64,000 bases of DNA from Salegentibacter sp. (GCA_017795085.1 CP051246.1:496001-560000); one strand, 5' to 3'. Counted from the first letter of the stretch, positions 26,935-36,567 are shown. Notes: generated by a model from the letters alone, not told the origin. Made by a program: numbers and translations.

Positions 26935-27344
26935 ATAGCCTCGAAGTATCCAAAGGAGTTTATGAAAGACCTGAAGAAAGTGTGTAGAGCTGTTACCAAA
27001 GATGTAGCTGAAGATGAGCCATTGAACCTGGAAGAAAAATGGGATAATAAATGTCCTGTGGTCATTGAAAGCGGGCAGCGTAATTGGGAGCAGTTATCCC
27101 AGTATTTTCAGACACTGAACCTAATATTAAAGATTATTTATACCACCAATCATTACCAGATTAGAAAAGTTACCAATACCAAAGGAGCATTTACCAATGA
27201 TATGGCGTTAATGAAATGGTATACCTGGCTACCCAGAGAATAGAAAAGAAATGGAATACTCCCCTGCAAAACTGGGGCTTGGTAGTTCAACAATTAGCCA
27301 TTAAGTTTAAAGGCCGACTGGAGTTGGATTTAGCAACCAATACA
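26935..27344 (+). mobile_element. IS256-family (mutator) transposase C-terminal remnant
   Basis: Sequence from about 26935 reads as the C-terminal third of an IS256-type transposase with frameshifts: KYPKEFMKDLKKVCRAVTKD, NLEEKWDNKCPVVIES, QRNWEQLSQYFQ, then ILKIIYTTN, QIRKVTNTKGAFTNDMALMK, and after a shift LATQRIEKKWNTPLQNWG and VVQQLAIKFKGRLELDL with a stop at 27344. The N-terminal two thirds with the first catalytic aspartates are absent. A recombination or deletion has fused it in frame to the GH43 remnant. The downstream stretch ...gggactatctcaaaaactgtgtaa (about 27431-27454) could be the element's terminal repeat. Confidence 0.75.
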
Positions 27345-27359
27345 ACGAAAAACTAAATT

Positions 27360-27391
27360 TTCCTCCTCCGGGGGTACCCCCGGAGGAGGAA
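27360..27391. terminator. 32-base perfect palindrome (GC-rich hairpin)
   Basis: The sequence around TCCGGGGGTACCCCCGGA is perfectly self-complementary over 32 bases, centred between 27375 and 27376. It lies just after the stop of the transposase remnant and would form a very stable cruciform or RNA hairpin without a true loop. It is probably the terminator of the insertion element. It stands out in this AT-rich window. Confidence 0.6.
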
Positions 27392-27459
27392 GGAGACAGA
27401 GTTGAAATTACACTCCCAAATTATCGTCAAAGGGACTATCTCAAAAACTGTGTAAGTAG

Positions 27460-27491
27460 AAAATATCGGGGTTTGCAAACCCCGATATTTT
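27460..27491. terminator. Rho-independent, probably bidirectional terminator
   Basis: A 32-base perfect palindrome (core ATCGGGGTTTGCAAACCCCGAT) is followed by a run of T residues (27487-27493) and preceded by A residues on the other side. It separates the xylan locus from the convergent deoR-type gene and would stop transcription from both sides. Confidence 0.85.
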
Positions 27492-27571
27492 TTTATAAAA
27501 GGAACTGCGGTGTCCGAAACGCCTTTTGTTTTAGAAAATTCAAATTTACAGACCCGGATTTACATTAATAA

Positions 27572-28333
27572 TTACACTTGAATAACTTGTATATCTTTTT
27601 CTTTTATAGCTTTTATCATACCTGTGGGAGCATTACTATCAGTTATTAAATATTGAATTTGATTGATATCGCAAATTTTCCCTAAGCCTCTTTTTCCAAA
27701 CTTAGAACTATCTGCAAGAACCGCTACTACTTGAGCTGCATTGATCATTTCCTTATTAAGACTAGCTTCCGAAAGATTTGTTATGGAGAACCCAAAGTCT
27801 AAATCTATCCCATCTACTCCGATAAAGAGTATTCCTGATGAAATCTCTTCAAGCATTTTTTCAGGTATTGAACCAGCAACAGAAGAGGAATTTTGCCGTA
27901 TGGTTCCACCCAGCTGAACGATTTCTACATTTTGGTGATTACATAATTCTAAGGTAACCTTAACTGCCGGGGTAATTATTGTGAGGCTTTTGCTTGGATT
28001 TAAAATTCGCGCTAATTCAAAAACTGTAGTACCCGAACCAATTATAATGGAGTCATTATCTCCTATCAATTTAAAAGCGGCTTTGGCAATTTTTTGTTTT
28101 TCAGCTGAATTAATTAATTCTTTTTCATTAATTGTTCTTTCATTCATATATGGATTGCTTGAACTTGCGCCACCATGTGTTCGGAATAATAAATTTTTAT
28201 CCTCAAGCAATTTCAAGTCCTTTCTTATTGTAACTCCTGAAACATCAAGCCTTTCACTTAAACTGTTAATTTTTACTTTTCCATCTTCACGTAATATGTG
28301 AAGAATTTTTTCATGCCTCTCCGTAATATCCAT
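27572..28333 (-). CDS. DeoR/GlpR family transcriptional regulator
   Basis: The 253-residue repressor has an N-terminal winged helix (MDITERHEKILHILREDGKV, LSERLDVSGVTIRKDLKLLE, NLLFRTHGG) and a DeoRC sugar-phosphate sensor domain (GDNDSIIIGSGTTVFELARI, LFIGVDGIDLDFGFSITNLS, AVLADSSKFGKRGLG). It is divergent from the SusC gene of the phosphodiester/polyol locus with a 335-base control region between them. DeoR proteins usually sense phosphorylated sugars or polyols, which fits the two FGGY kinases in the locus; the link to those genes is an inference. Confidence 0.94.
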   Translation of the reverse strand: MDITERHEKILHILREDGKVKINSLSERLDVSGVTIRKDLKLLEDKNLLFRTHGGASSSNPYMNERTINEKELINSAEKQKIAKAAFKLIGDNDSIIIGSGTTVFELARILNPSKSLTIITPAVKVTLELCNHQNVEIVQLGGTIRQNSSSVAGSIPEKMLEEISSGILFIGVDGIDLDFGFSITNLSEASLNKEMINAAQVVAVLADSSKFGKRGLGKICDINQIQYLITDSNAPTGMIKAIKEKDIQVIQV

Positions 28334-28514
28334 TTTAAACTTAGTTTAACTTAATGTAAATGTTTTTAATCTTATTGAAATAATAAACCATAACAAAGTA
28401 AAATAAAATTAATGAAACTTATAATGATCATAACTATAATATAATTTTTATTTAAACATTAATTAAGATCAAAGTGTTTAAAAAGGTTTTATTTTGGGTT
28501 TCAATTAATTAAAA

Positions 28515-28546
28515 TTTGTTTAATATGATTAAATATTATATGTTTG
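28515..28546 (+). promoter_or_regulatory. Bacteroidota-type promoter for the phosphodiester/polyol locus
   Basis: TTTG at 28515-28518, a 20-base spacer and TATGTTTG at 28539-28546 match the -33/-7 consensus (TTTG ... TAnnTTTG). Transcription would start near 28553, giving a leader of about 115 bases before susC. Confidence 0.6.
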
Positions 28547-28609
28547 TTGAAACATTTTACGAAAAAATTATGAAAATTAAATTACTAACTAGGGATTACC
28601 TTAAATATT

Positions 28610-28623
28610 CGAAAACGTTTTCG
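28610..28623. promoter_or_regulatory. 14-base perfect palindrome CGAAAACGTTTTCG, candidate operator
   Basis: The palindrome has the central CG typical of LacI/CcpA-type operators. It lies downstream of the predicted promoter and 46 bases before the SusC ATG, a position suited to repression by roadblock. No LacI gene is in this locus, so either the DeoR protein or a trans-acting LacI protein could bind it. Confidence 0.6.
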
Positions 28624-28668
28624 GTGTCTCGCTAATCAAATTTGTATGGAATGCTAATTTCAAAAATC

Positions 28669-31600
28669 ATGAAAAAAATTATTAAAAAAACATTTCTAAT
28701 TTTAGGTTGCTTGATAACTTTTTCTTCTTGGGCACAAGATCGAAAAGTAACGGGCCAGGTAATTGACGAAGACGAAAATCCCCTTCCGGGTGTTTCTATA
28801 GTGGAAGAAGGTACTTCTAATGGAAGTGTAAGCGATTCTGATGGTGAGTTTTCAATTTTCCTTTCTGAAAATGATGATGTCATATTGATTTTCTCTTTTT
28901 TAGGAATGAAAGAGAAGCAAATTAAAATTGAAGATCAGACCTCTCTCAATGTGATAATGGAAAGTGAGGAATTTGCCCTGGATGAAGTAATTACTATTGG
29001 ATATGGACGTGCAAAAAGGAAAGATGTGACAGGATCTGTTTCCAATATTGGAGGGGAGCGTGTAGCTGAAAGAAATATAACTCAACTATCTCAAGCTCTT
29101 CAGGGAACGATGTCAGGGCTTATGGTGACAAGGTCTAATAGTGAACCTGGAGCTGCTGCTAATGTTAGGGTTAGAGGGATAACCACTATAGGTAATACTA
29201 ATCCCTTAGTTGTTGTGGATGGTGTTCCAGTAAGTGGCATGGATGATGTGAATTCCCAAGATATTGAAGATATCACGGTATTGAAGGATGCTGCCTCGGC
29301 CTCAATTTATGGAGCCCGAGCAGCTTCAGGGGTAATTCTAATAACCACAAAAAGGGGAGAGAGAAATGAAATTAATATGCAATACACTGCAAATGTAGGT
29401 TTTGATGTTCCCGCTACATTTCCTGAAACCGTATCTACGCAAAGGTATATGGAAATGATTAATGAATATACCTGGAATGATGCTGGAAATGTGGAAGGTG
29501 AACAAACACCCTTGTTCTCGCAAGCGGATATTGATAACTGGGGGCAAAACCACATTCAAAACCCCAATGAATATCCAATGACGGATTGGGTGGATTTGAT
29601 TGTAAGGGATTATGCCCCAAGACAAAATCATTCTTTTACTATCTCAGGTGGAGGCAATGTTGTTAGCACACGAGCGTCGATTAATTATGAAAATGTTGAA
29701 GCCTTATATGATAATAAAACCTTTGAGAGGATTACCTCTAGGGTAAATAATACTTTTAGAATTAATGATTATTTAAATGCGAATATAGATCTGGCATATG
29801 TCTATGAGGATAGACAATCTCCTGCTATAAATCCTATTTCTTCTTCTGTAAGATATGCAGGAATCTATCCGGCTCTATGGGACGATGGCAGGATTGCAGA
29901 AGGGCAAAACGGGAATAATATTTATGCACGATATCAATTTGGAGGATTTAATAATGTTTCTAGAAACAAGCTTAATGGAAGGGCTAGTTTAGAATTTAAA
30001 CCATGGGAATCTTTATCATTTAAAGCTGTAGTAGCTCCATATTTATATAATACAAAAGGCAAAAATTTTACACGAAGGTTAGAATTTTATACAGCAGACG
30101 ATCCGACACAATTGGGTGGAACAATTGCAGGCCATAATACAACATCTTTAAATGAAGCACGTAATGATGGACATACCTTAACTACACAATTTTTAATTAA
30201 TTATAATGAAGATTTTAAAGATCATACCTTAGACTTACTTGCCGGCTATGAAGGCTTTTCATCCTTTAATGAAACCTTAGATGCATTTGGAGATAATTAT
30301 GAATTAAATAATTATCCATATCTGAACTTGGCTCCCTTAGATAATATGAGAAATGGAGGGAATGCCGTAGAAACAGCTTATCGCTCTTATTTTGGAAGAC
30401 TCACATATGATTACAAAGATAAGTACCTACTACAGGCAAATATTCGATATGACGGATCTTCAAGGTTCCACCCTGATTACAGGTGGGGGACATTTCCATC
30501 GCTTTCCGCAGGTTGGGTAATAACTGAAGAAGATTTTATGCCAGAAAGTTCCTTTCTTTCCTACTTAAAATTAAAAGGGAGCTGGGGGAAACTTGGTAAT
30601 GAAAGAATAGGAAACTATCCATATCAATCGTCCATAGGTTTTTCAAATGCCTTATTATACAGAGGAAATAATGTTGTTTCTGCTACTACTGCGGCACAAT
30701 ACTATTACGCTATTCACAATATAACTTGGGAGAATACCGAAACGGCAAACTTTGGTCTAGAAGCCTATTTTTTCAATAATCATTTGATGGTAGCAGCCGA
30801 TTATTATGAAAAACAAACAAATGATATGCTATTGGAGCTGGAAATCCCTGATTATATGGGGTTTGAAAATCCAGATCAGAATACTGGTCGTATGACGACA
30901 AAAGGGTGGGATTTGGAAGTATCCTGGAGGGACAATATCGGGAGTTTAAATTATTCAGTCTCCGGGAATCTATCTGACTCCAGATCAAGTATGGGTGATT
31001 TAGGAGGAATTGTATTTAGTGGCTCACAAATAACCAGAGAGGGAACTGAATTTAACGAATGGTATGGCTATCGTTCAGATGGTTTATTTCAAAGTCAGGA
31101 AGAAATAGATGAATCCCCCACTTTATCTGGTGCTGTTAGACCTGGAGATGTAAAATATGTAGACATAAGTGGTCCTGATGGTGTTCCTGATGGTGAGATA
31201 AGTCCAGATTATGATCGTGTGCCACTGGGAGGGTCCTTGCCAAGATATCTGTATGGAGGAAATATAACCATGGATTATAAAGGCTTCGATTTTTCTCTTG
31301 CTTTTCAAGGAGTAGGTCAACAAAATAGTAGAATGTCTGAACAAATGGTGAAACCTTTTATTTCAGGATGGACTAATGTTCCCAAAATTATAGATGGGAA
31401 CTATTGGAGCCAATACAATACTGATACGCAGAATCAAAATGTAAGATATCCTAGATTATCAAATATCGGTGCTGAAAATAACAACTATGAAATGTCTGAT
31501 TATTGGTTATTTGATGGGGGATACTTCCGCCTTAAGAATGTTGTATTAGGATATACCTTTCCACGGCAGATAACAGATGTTTTAAAAATGAAAAATCTAA

Positions 31601-31725
31601 GAATTTTTGCATCGGGAACAGACCTTTTTTCGATCGATAATTATCCAACAGGATGGGATCCAGAAGTTTCAGCCAGCTCTTACATTACTAAAACTTATAA
31701 TCTTGGTATTTCAGTTAATTTTTAA
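28669..31725 (+). CDS. SusC-type TonB-dependent outer-membrane transporter (phosphodiester/polyol locus)
   Basis: This is a 1018-residue outer-membrane importer. The ATG at 28669 gives MKKIIKKTFLILGCLITFSSWAQ, a clear signal peptide; an in-frame ATG at 28642 would add nine residues and is less likely. The regulatory domain reads VTGQVIDEDENPLPGVSIVE, the plug begins at EVITIGYGRAKRKDVTGSVS and includes VRGITTIGNTNPLVVVDGVP, and the barrel ends YNLGISVNF. It heads a long co-directional cluster of phosphodiesterases and polyol genes, so the cargo is probably a phosphodiester-containing molecule and not a common polysaccharide. Confidence 0.96.
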   Translation: MKKIIKKTFLILGCLITFSSWAQDRKVTGQVIDEDENPLPGVSIVEEGTSNGSVSDSDGEFSIFLSENDDVILIFSFLGMKEKQIKIEDQTSLNVIMESEEFALDEVITIGYGRAKRKDVTGSVSNIGGERVAERNITQLSQALQGTMSGLMVTRSNSEPGAAANVRVRGITTIGNTNPLVVVDGVPVSGMDDVNSQDIEDITVLKDAASASIYGARAASGVILITTKRGERNEINMQYTANVGFDVPATFPETVSTQRYMEMINEYTWNDAGNVEGEQTPLFSQADIDNWGQNHIQNPNEYPMTDWVDLIVRDYAPRQNHSFTISGGGNVVSTRASINYENVEALYDNKTFERITSRVNNTFRINDYLNANIDLAYVYEDRQSPAINPISSSVRYAGIYPALWDDGRIAEGQNGNNIYARYQFGGFNNVSRNKLNGRASLEFKPWESLSFKAVVAPYLYNTKGKNFTRRLEFYTADDPTQLGGTIAGHNTTSLNEARNDGHTLTTQFLINYNEDFKDHTLDLLAGYEGFSSFNETLDAFGDNYELNNYPYLNLAPLDNMRNGGNAVETAYRSYFGRLTYDYKDKYLLQANIRYDGSSRFHPDYRWGTFPSLSAGWVITEEDFMPESSFLSYLKLKGSWGKLGNERIGNYPYQSSIGFSNALLYRGNNVVSATTAAQYYYAIHNITWENTETANFGLEAYFFNNHLMVAADYYEKQTNDMLLELEIPDYMGFENPDQNTGRMTTKGWDLEVSWRDNIGSLNYSVSGNLSDSRSSMGDLGGIVFSGSQITREGTEFNEWYGYRSDGLFQSQEEIDESPTLSGAVRPGDVKYVDISGPDGVPDGEISPDYDRVPLGGSLPRYLYGGNITMDYKGFDFSLAFQGVGQQNSRMSEQMVKPFISGWTNVPKIIDGNYWSQYNTDTQNQNVRYPRLSNIGAENNNYEMSDYWLFDGGYFRLKNVVLGYTFPRQITDVLKMKNLRIFASGTDLFSIDNYPTGWDPEVSASSYITKTYNLGISVNF

Positions 31726-31735
31726 AAAGCGAATT

Positions 31736-33427
31736 ATGAAAAAGTTTTTAATAGTAATAATATTGAGTTTTTCACTAGTAAGTTGTGAAAAATTAGATCT
31801 TAATCCTTTATCGGAGGCTTCTTCGGAAACTTGGTATTCGGATGCTGATGAAATCGAACTCTCCCTTAACGATTTATACAGAACATATTTATGGGATTTA
31901 GAAATAAATTTTATTTCAGAAAGAATGAGTGACAATTGGACTCAGAGACTTTCTGTTCGAGATTTTGCAGCCGGTGCGATTAATAGTGAATGGGGCCTGG
32001 CTGAGGATTTGTGGTTATCTACATATAAAGGAATTACCAGGGCTAATACAATTATAAATAACTTAGAAAACCCAGATCTTGATTTACCTGAAGAATTAAA
32101 AGAACAATTTGAAGGGGAAGCAAGATTTTTTAGAGCAGTATTCTACTCTAGATTGGTGTTCTTTTATGGTGATGTGCCACATTATGAAAACTATTTGACT
32201 ATTGAAGAAGCATTTAAATTAGGAAGGACGGACAAGGATATTGTTCTTGAAAATGCTTATTCTGATTTTGACGCAGCTATTGAAAAACTACCGGAAAGTT
32301 ATAGTGGGAATGAATTATTACGGGCCACAAAAGGAGCCGCATTAGCTTTTAAAGCTAGAGCAGCTTTATATATGAAAGACTGGGAATTGGCCAGAGATGC
32401 TGCGAAGGTTTGTATGGATTTAGAGGTTTACTCATTGCATCCAAGCTATAGTGACTATTTTTACTCCTCTACTCGCAACTCTCCTGAAACAATTTTTGCC
32501 TTACCTCAATCTGAAGATTTAGGGCAGTACTGGGGAAGCAAGAATTTTTATACCAGAACTGCAGGAGGAGCAAATGTGGCACAACCCTCTTGGGATTTAT
32601 TTGCGGCATATCCAGCGACAGATGGTTTGCCTATAGATGAATCACCTTTATTTGATCCACAAAATCCTTTTGAAAATCGCGATCCACGATTGGCTATGAC
32701 TATTGCTGAATTTGGCAAAGAACATTTAGGGTATATCTATGACCCGAATCCTTACGCTGAGGAAGTTTTAAATGTGGCTACAGGTGAAATGGTTTCCAAT
32801 AAGGATACACGTACTGTAGTAACATACGCAGCATATAATGGTTTAGCCCTAAAAAAAGGAGTTGATAGTGATTGGACGGATAATGACCGAACTGATTTCG
32901 ATATTAAGATTATGAGATATGCGGATGTTCTCCTAATGTATACTGAGGCAAAAATTGAACTAGGTGAAATAGATGATTCGGTACTAGCAGCTATGAATTC
33001 GGTAAGAGCCAGAGCTTATGACGTTGACTATACCCAAACTGATTCTTACCCAGTTATTACTACCACTAATCAAGATGAGTTAAGAAACATTTTAAGGAAT
33101 GAAAGGCGCATTGAGTTTGCATGGGAAAATCGACGCTTTGATGATCTTTTACGGTGGGAATTAGCAGAACATGCGCTAACTCGCCCAATTTACGGGATGC
33201 TTGATCCGGATGATTTAAAAGAAAAAGTAGTCGATCCTGGATTGTGGTTTTTCCCGGAAAAACCTGAAATTGATGAATATGGATTACCCGATTTCTCTTC
33301 AATGCATCAGGCGGGGTATATTAAAATTTTAGGAGAAAGAGATTTTCAAGAAAGACAATATCTATTTCCGATTCCGTCAAAAGAAATATTGATAAACGAA
33401 AATTTGACACAAAATCCAGGATACTAA
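31736..33427 (+). CDS. SusD/RagB family lipoprotein
   Basis: The protein begins at 31736, 10 bases after susC, with MKKFLIVIILSFSLVSC and Cys17 as lipid site (563 residues). A longer frame opening inside susC is rejected because it lacks a signal. SusD features are EKLDLNPLSEASSETWYSDA, EARFFRAVFYSRLVFFYGDV, IMRYADVLLMYTEAKIELGE, RNILRNERRIEFAWENRRFD and LTQNPGY at the end. It is the surface-exposed binding partner of the preceding transporter. Confidence 0.96.
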   Translation: MKKFLIVIILSFSLVSCEKLDLNPLSEASSETWYSDADEIELSLNDLYRTYLWDLEINFISERMSDNWTQRLSVRDFAAGAINSEWGLAEDLWLSTYKGITRANTIINNLENPDLDLPEELKEQFEGEARFFRAVFYSRLVFFYGDVPHYENYLTIEEAFKLGRTDKDIVLENAYSDFDAAIEKLPESYSGNELLRATKGAALAFKARAALYMKDWELARDAAKVCMDLEVYSLHPSYSDYFYSSTRNSPETIFALPQSEDLGQYWGSKNFYTRTAGGANVAQPSWDLFAAYPATDGLPIDESPLFDPQNPFENRDPRLAMTIAEFGKEHLGYIYDPNPYAEEVLNVATGEMVSNKDTRTVVTYAAYNGLALKKGVDSDWTDNDRTDFDIKIMRYADVLLMYTEAKIELGEIDDSVLAAMNSVRARAYDVDYTQTDSYPVITTTNQDELRNILRNERRIEFAWENRRFDDLLRWELAEHALTRPIYGMLDPDDLKEKVVDPGLWFFPEKPEIDEYGLPDFSSMHQAGYIKILGERDFQERQYLFPIPSKEILINENLTQNPGY

Positions 33428-33446
33428 GCCAAATTGATTATACTCA

Positions 33447-35168
33447 ATGAATAGCCTTGATCTAATAGTTATTGTAATTTATTTAATAGGTCTGATTGGG
33501 ATGGGAAGTATTTTTTCCCGTCTCAAAAATGCAAAGGAAATGTTTGCGGCCGGAGGAAAGTCACCTTGGTGGCTTTCCGGCCTTTCTTCCTTTATGACCA
33601 CATTTTCTGCAGGAACTTTTGTTATCTGGGGAGGAATATCATATCGCTACGGGATGGTTGGAGTTTCGATTCTAGTAGTAATAGGGATTGCAGCTTTGTT
33701 CGTAGGCTGGTTTTTGGCTGGTAAATGGAAAAGTTTTGGGTATGATTCTGCAGCCCACTTCATCAACGATCGATTTGGAAAATCATTAGTGAGGTTTTAT
33801 ACCTTTTTGCAAGGAATAGTTGGTCTATTCACAATGGGAGGGGCGGTTTATGCATTAGCAGTAGTGGTTGTAGCTCTTATTCCTATGCCTGAAGGTCATT
33901 TGTTTGCAGATCCTGCAACAGGAAATTTTTCAGTAACTATTGCGTCACTCATAATATGCATCCTGGTAATTGCAATAACCTTTGGAGGGGGATTATGGGC
34001 AGTGTTAATGACCGATGCCCTTCAATTTATCATTCTAACGGTGTCGGTTCTTATGGTCGTTCCACTTATTGTTATTAAAATAGGAGGACCTATGCAATTA
34101 GCTACTGCTTCTCCAACAGGGTTTATGTCGCCGGTAAATGATGAGTTTTCCTGGCTATTTTTAGTTGGATGGTCAATTGTTTTCTTTTTTAAGTTAGGAG
34201 GAGAATGGGCTTATGTGCAAAGATTTGTTTGCGTGCCTAATGAAAAGGATGCAAAAAAATCTACCTACCTGTTTGGTTTATTATATATAGTTAGTCCGTT
34301 AATCTGGATGATCCCACCTATGGCTTATAGATTGATTGACGATACTGCCAATTATGAGGAAGCTTATATATTAGCTTGCCAAACTGTTTTACCTGCAGGC
34401 ATGTTAGGTTTGATGATAGCAGCGATGTGTTCCGCCACTGCCAGTATGGCTACTACCCAATTAAATGTTTTTGCAGGTGCTTTTACTTCTGAGTTCTATC
34501 AACGCATCTTTAAGCCGGAAGCAACCGATAAAGAGGTTGTACATATGGGAAGATTAATCACACTATTATTAGGGGGCCTCATAATCGCTGGTGCATTATT
34601 AATTCCATTTTTGGGTACCTATACCGGATATATATTATCATCTGTTGCTATTTTAACTGGGCCACTTATTATGCCTACCATTTGGGGGGTATATTCAAAG
34701 AAAATTGGATTAAAATCAGCCTGGATAATTTCTCTGGTTAGTCTCTTTATTGGCGTAACTGTTAAAATTGGATTTCAATCCGGATTTTGGCTTACAAATA
34801 TAGAATTCTTGAATCCCATTACAGCGGGATTTCAAAACAACGAACGAGTAGCTGATATCATTTTAGGGACTGTGCTGCCTTTCGTTATGTTGTTAAGTAT
34901 CGAAATATTTAGTACGAAAACGGATGAAGGATGGCAGAAAGTAATTATCAGAAGGGAAAAAATATCGAGAAAGGAAGAAGTATCACCGTCAAGCTTTCCA
35001 GCTGTTCTATGTGGTTGGGCTACCATAATTGTGGCAATTATTATGATAGTCATCTCATTTTTAGGAAGTCAGAAAAGTTGGTTAATTGCAGGTTTTAGTC
35101 TCATACTCTTCCTTTTAGGAATGGGAATTCTTCGATTAGTTAAAAGCAAAAAATCAATAAGAATATAA
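33447..35168 (+). CDS. Sodium:solute symporter (SSS family)
   Basis: This is a 573-residue inner-membrane carrier with about 13-14 hydrophobic segments. The start MNSLDLIVIVIYLIGLIGMG and the motif FAAGGKSPWWLSGLSSFMTT, then FSAGTFVIWGGISYRYG, are typical of the SSS family (SGLT/PutP fold). The central region ATASMATTQLNVFAGAFTS-like CSATASMATTQLNVFAG carries the Ser/Thr residues often near the sodium site. It follows susD by 19 bases and should take up a product released in the periplasm. A polyol or inositol substrate would fit the neighbours; the sequence alone does not decide. Confidence 0.92.
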   Translation: MNSLDLIVIVIYLIGLIGMGSIFSRLKNAKEMFAAGGKSPWWLSGLSSFMTTFSAGTFVIWGGISYRYGMVGVSILVVIGIAALFVGWFLAGKWKSFGYDSAAHFINDRFGKSLVRFYTFLQGIVGLFTMGGAVYALAVVVVALIPMPEGHLFADPATGNFSVTIASLIICILVIAITFGGGLWAVLMTDALQFIILTVSVLMVVPLIVIKIGGPMQLATASPTGFMSPVNDEFSWLFLVGWSIVFFFKLGGEWAYVQRFVCVPNEKDAKKSTYLFGLLYIVSPLIWMIPPMAYRLIDDTANYEEAYILACQTVLPAGMLGLMIAAMCSATASMATTQLNVFAGAFTSEFYQRIFKPEATDKEVVHMGRLITLLLGGLIIAGALLIPFLGTYTGYILSSVAILTGPLIMPTIWGVYSKKIGLKSAWIISLVSLFIGVTVKIGFQSGFWLTNIEFLNPITAGFQNNERVADIILGTVLPFVMLLSIEIFSTKTDEGWQKVIIRREKISRKEEVSPSSFPAVLCGWATIIVAIIMIVISFLGSQKSWLIAGFSLILFLLGMGILRLVKSKKSIRI

Positions 35169-35175
35169 AAAAATT

Positions 35176-36567
35176 ATGAAAGATAGAAAATATATTTACG
35201 AAAACGATAGAAAAACTCCAGTTAGAAAGGAAGTTGATGTTTTGGTGGTAGGAGGCGGTCCTTCTGGGATTACTGCTGCAATGGCGGCAGTTGAAGATGG
35301 TCTAAACGTAACACTGATTGAAAGCAGAAGTTTTTTAGGAGGAAATATGACAATTGGTTTACCTGTTCTTGGTTTTCTTGGCCAGAAGGGAAATCAAATT
35401 ATTAAAGGTCTGCCTCAAAAATTTATTGACCGTTTAAAAACTATAGATGGAGCTAGCGAGCATAGACCCTGTCCTTTGCACATGAGTATTACCCTTGTAG
35501 AGCCCGAGGCTGTGAAAAATGTGGCTTTGGAAATGCTGTTGGAGTATGGTGTTGATGTTCAGTTGTATACACATTTTGCAGATTCGATTGTAGAGAATGG
35601 AGATATTAAAGGAGTATTTATAGAAAGTAAAGCTAGACGTGAGGCACTTTTAAGTAAAGTGGTTATTGATTGTAGTGGAGATGCAGATGTAGCTTTTCGT
35701 GCTGGTGTGCCTTGCGAAAAAGGTAATGAAAAAGGGGGGATGCAACCCCCAACATTGATGTTCTGCATGGCAGGAGTTGATACTGAATTTTTACGTAAGA
35801 ATATTGCAGACCATAGTCGAACTTATCTGACTGATTTTATTCCGGCAGAATATTTTGGTCAAAATCATCAATTCATAGTTGTCGGGCTTAGAGAAGTGAT
35901 GGAAAAAGCAAGGGAAGCTGGTTTAACTCTTAATACCGAAAGAACAATAATTATTACTGGGCTCCGGAAAGGAGAAGTTTGGATTAACATGTCAAGTGTC
36001 CACGGAGTGGATGGAACCAAGCCGGAAGATTTGACTTGGGGTGAGGTTAAAGGGCGACAACAAATTAAAGATATCCAACAATATTTAATTGAATATGTAC
36101 CTGGATTTGAAAAAGCTTATTTCACTAAAATGGCTCCTTTTCTGGGAATCCGCGAAACCAGAAGAATTGTGGGAAAATATGTGATGGACAGGGAGGATGT
36201 ATTGAATTGTAGAAGATTCGAAGATGCCATTGCTGTTGCTAGTTATCCATTGGATCTTCATCATCCAGAGGATGGAGGTTGTACCCTAACCTGGTGTGGA
36301 GATTGTTATGATATTCCATATTCATCTTTAATTCCACAAAAAATTGAAAATCTCATCGTGGCTGGTAGAGCTATTTCTTCAACCCATGAAGCCATGTCTG
36401 CAATTCGGGTTATGGCCCCTTGTATGGCTATGGGGGAAGCTGCTGGTAGAGCTGCCAAACTATCAATCCGAAAAGGTGTAAAACCTTCAGAACTGCCAGT
36501 AGAGTTGGTTCAAAATGAACTTTTGGACAGTGGAGCATATCTCAATCAGAAAACTAAAAAGATATGA
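35176..36567 (+). CDS. FAD-dependent oxidoreductase (FAD_oxidored, PF12831-like)
   Basis: This is a 463-residue flavoprotein with no signal peptide, so it is cytoplasmic. The dinucleotide-binding motif VDVLVVGGGPSGITAAMAAV is at residues 19-38 and the second FAD motif VVIDCSGDADVAFRAG near residue 160. The C terminus has the FAD-ribityl contact pattern IENLIVAGRAISSTHEAMSA and MAPCMAMGEAAGRAA. Members of this family oxidise or rearrange varied sugars and acids. Here it could oxidise an imported polyol before kinase action. It overlaps the next gene by four bases (ATGA). Confidence 0.87.
   Translation: MKDRKYIYENDRKTPVRKEVDVLVVGGGPSGITAAMAAVEDGLNVTLIESRSFLGGNMTIGLPVLGFLGQKGNQIIKGLPQKFIDRLKTIDGASEHRPCPLHMSITLVEPEAVKNVALEMLLEYGVDVQLYTHFADSIVENGDIKGVFIESKARREALLSKVVIDCSGDADVAFRAGVPCEKGNEKGGMQPPTLMFCMAGVDTEFLRKNIADHSRTYLTDFIPAEYFGQNHQFIVVGLREVMEKAREAGLTLNTERTIIITGLRKGEVWINMSSVHGVDGTKPEDLTWGEVKGRQQIKDIQQYLIEYVPGFEKAYFTKMAPFLGIRETRRIVGKYVMDREDVLNCRRFEDAIAVASYPLDLHHPEDGGCTLTWCGDCYDIPYSSLIPQKIENLIVAGRAISSTHEAMSAIRVMAPCMAMGEAAGRAAKLSIRKGVKPSELPVELVQNELLDSGAYLNQKTKKI

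Noticed and set aside
31607..31735. Upstream extension of the second SusD into the end of susC
   Set aside because: It overlaps the barrel end of susC and precedes a perfect lipoprotein signal at 31736.
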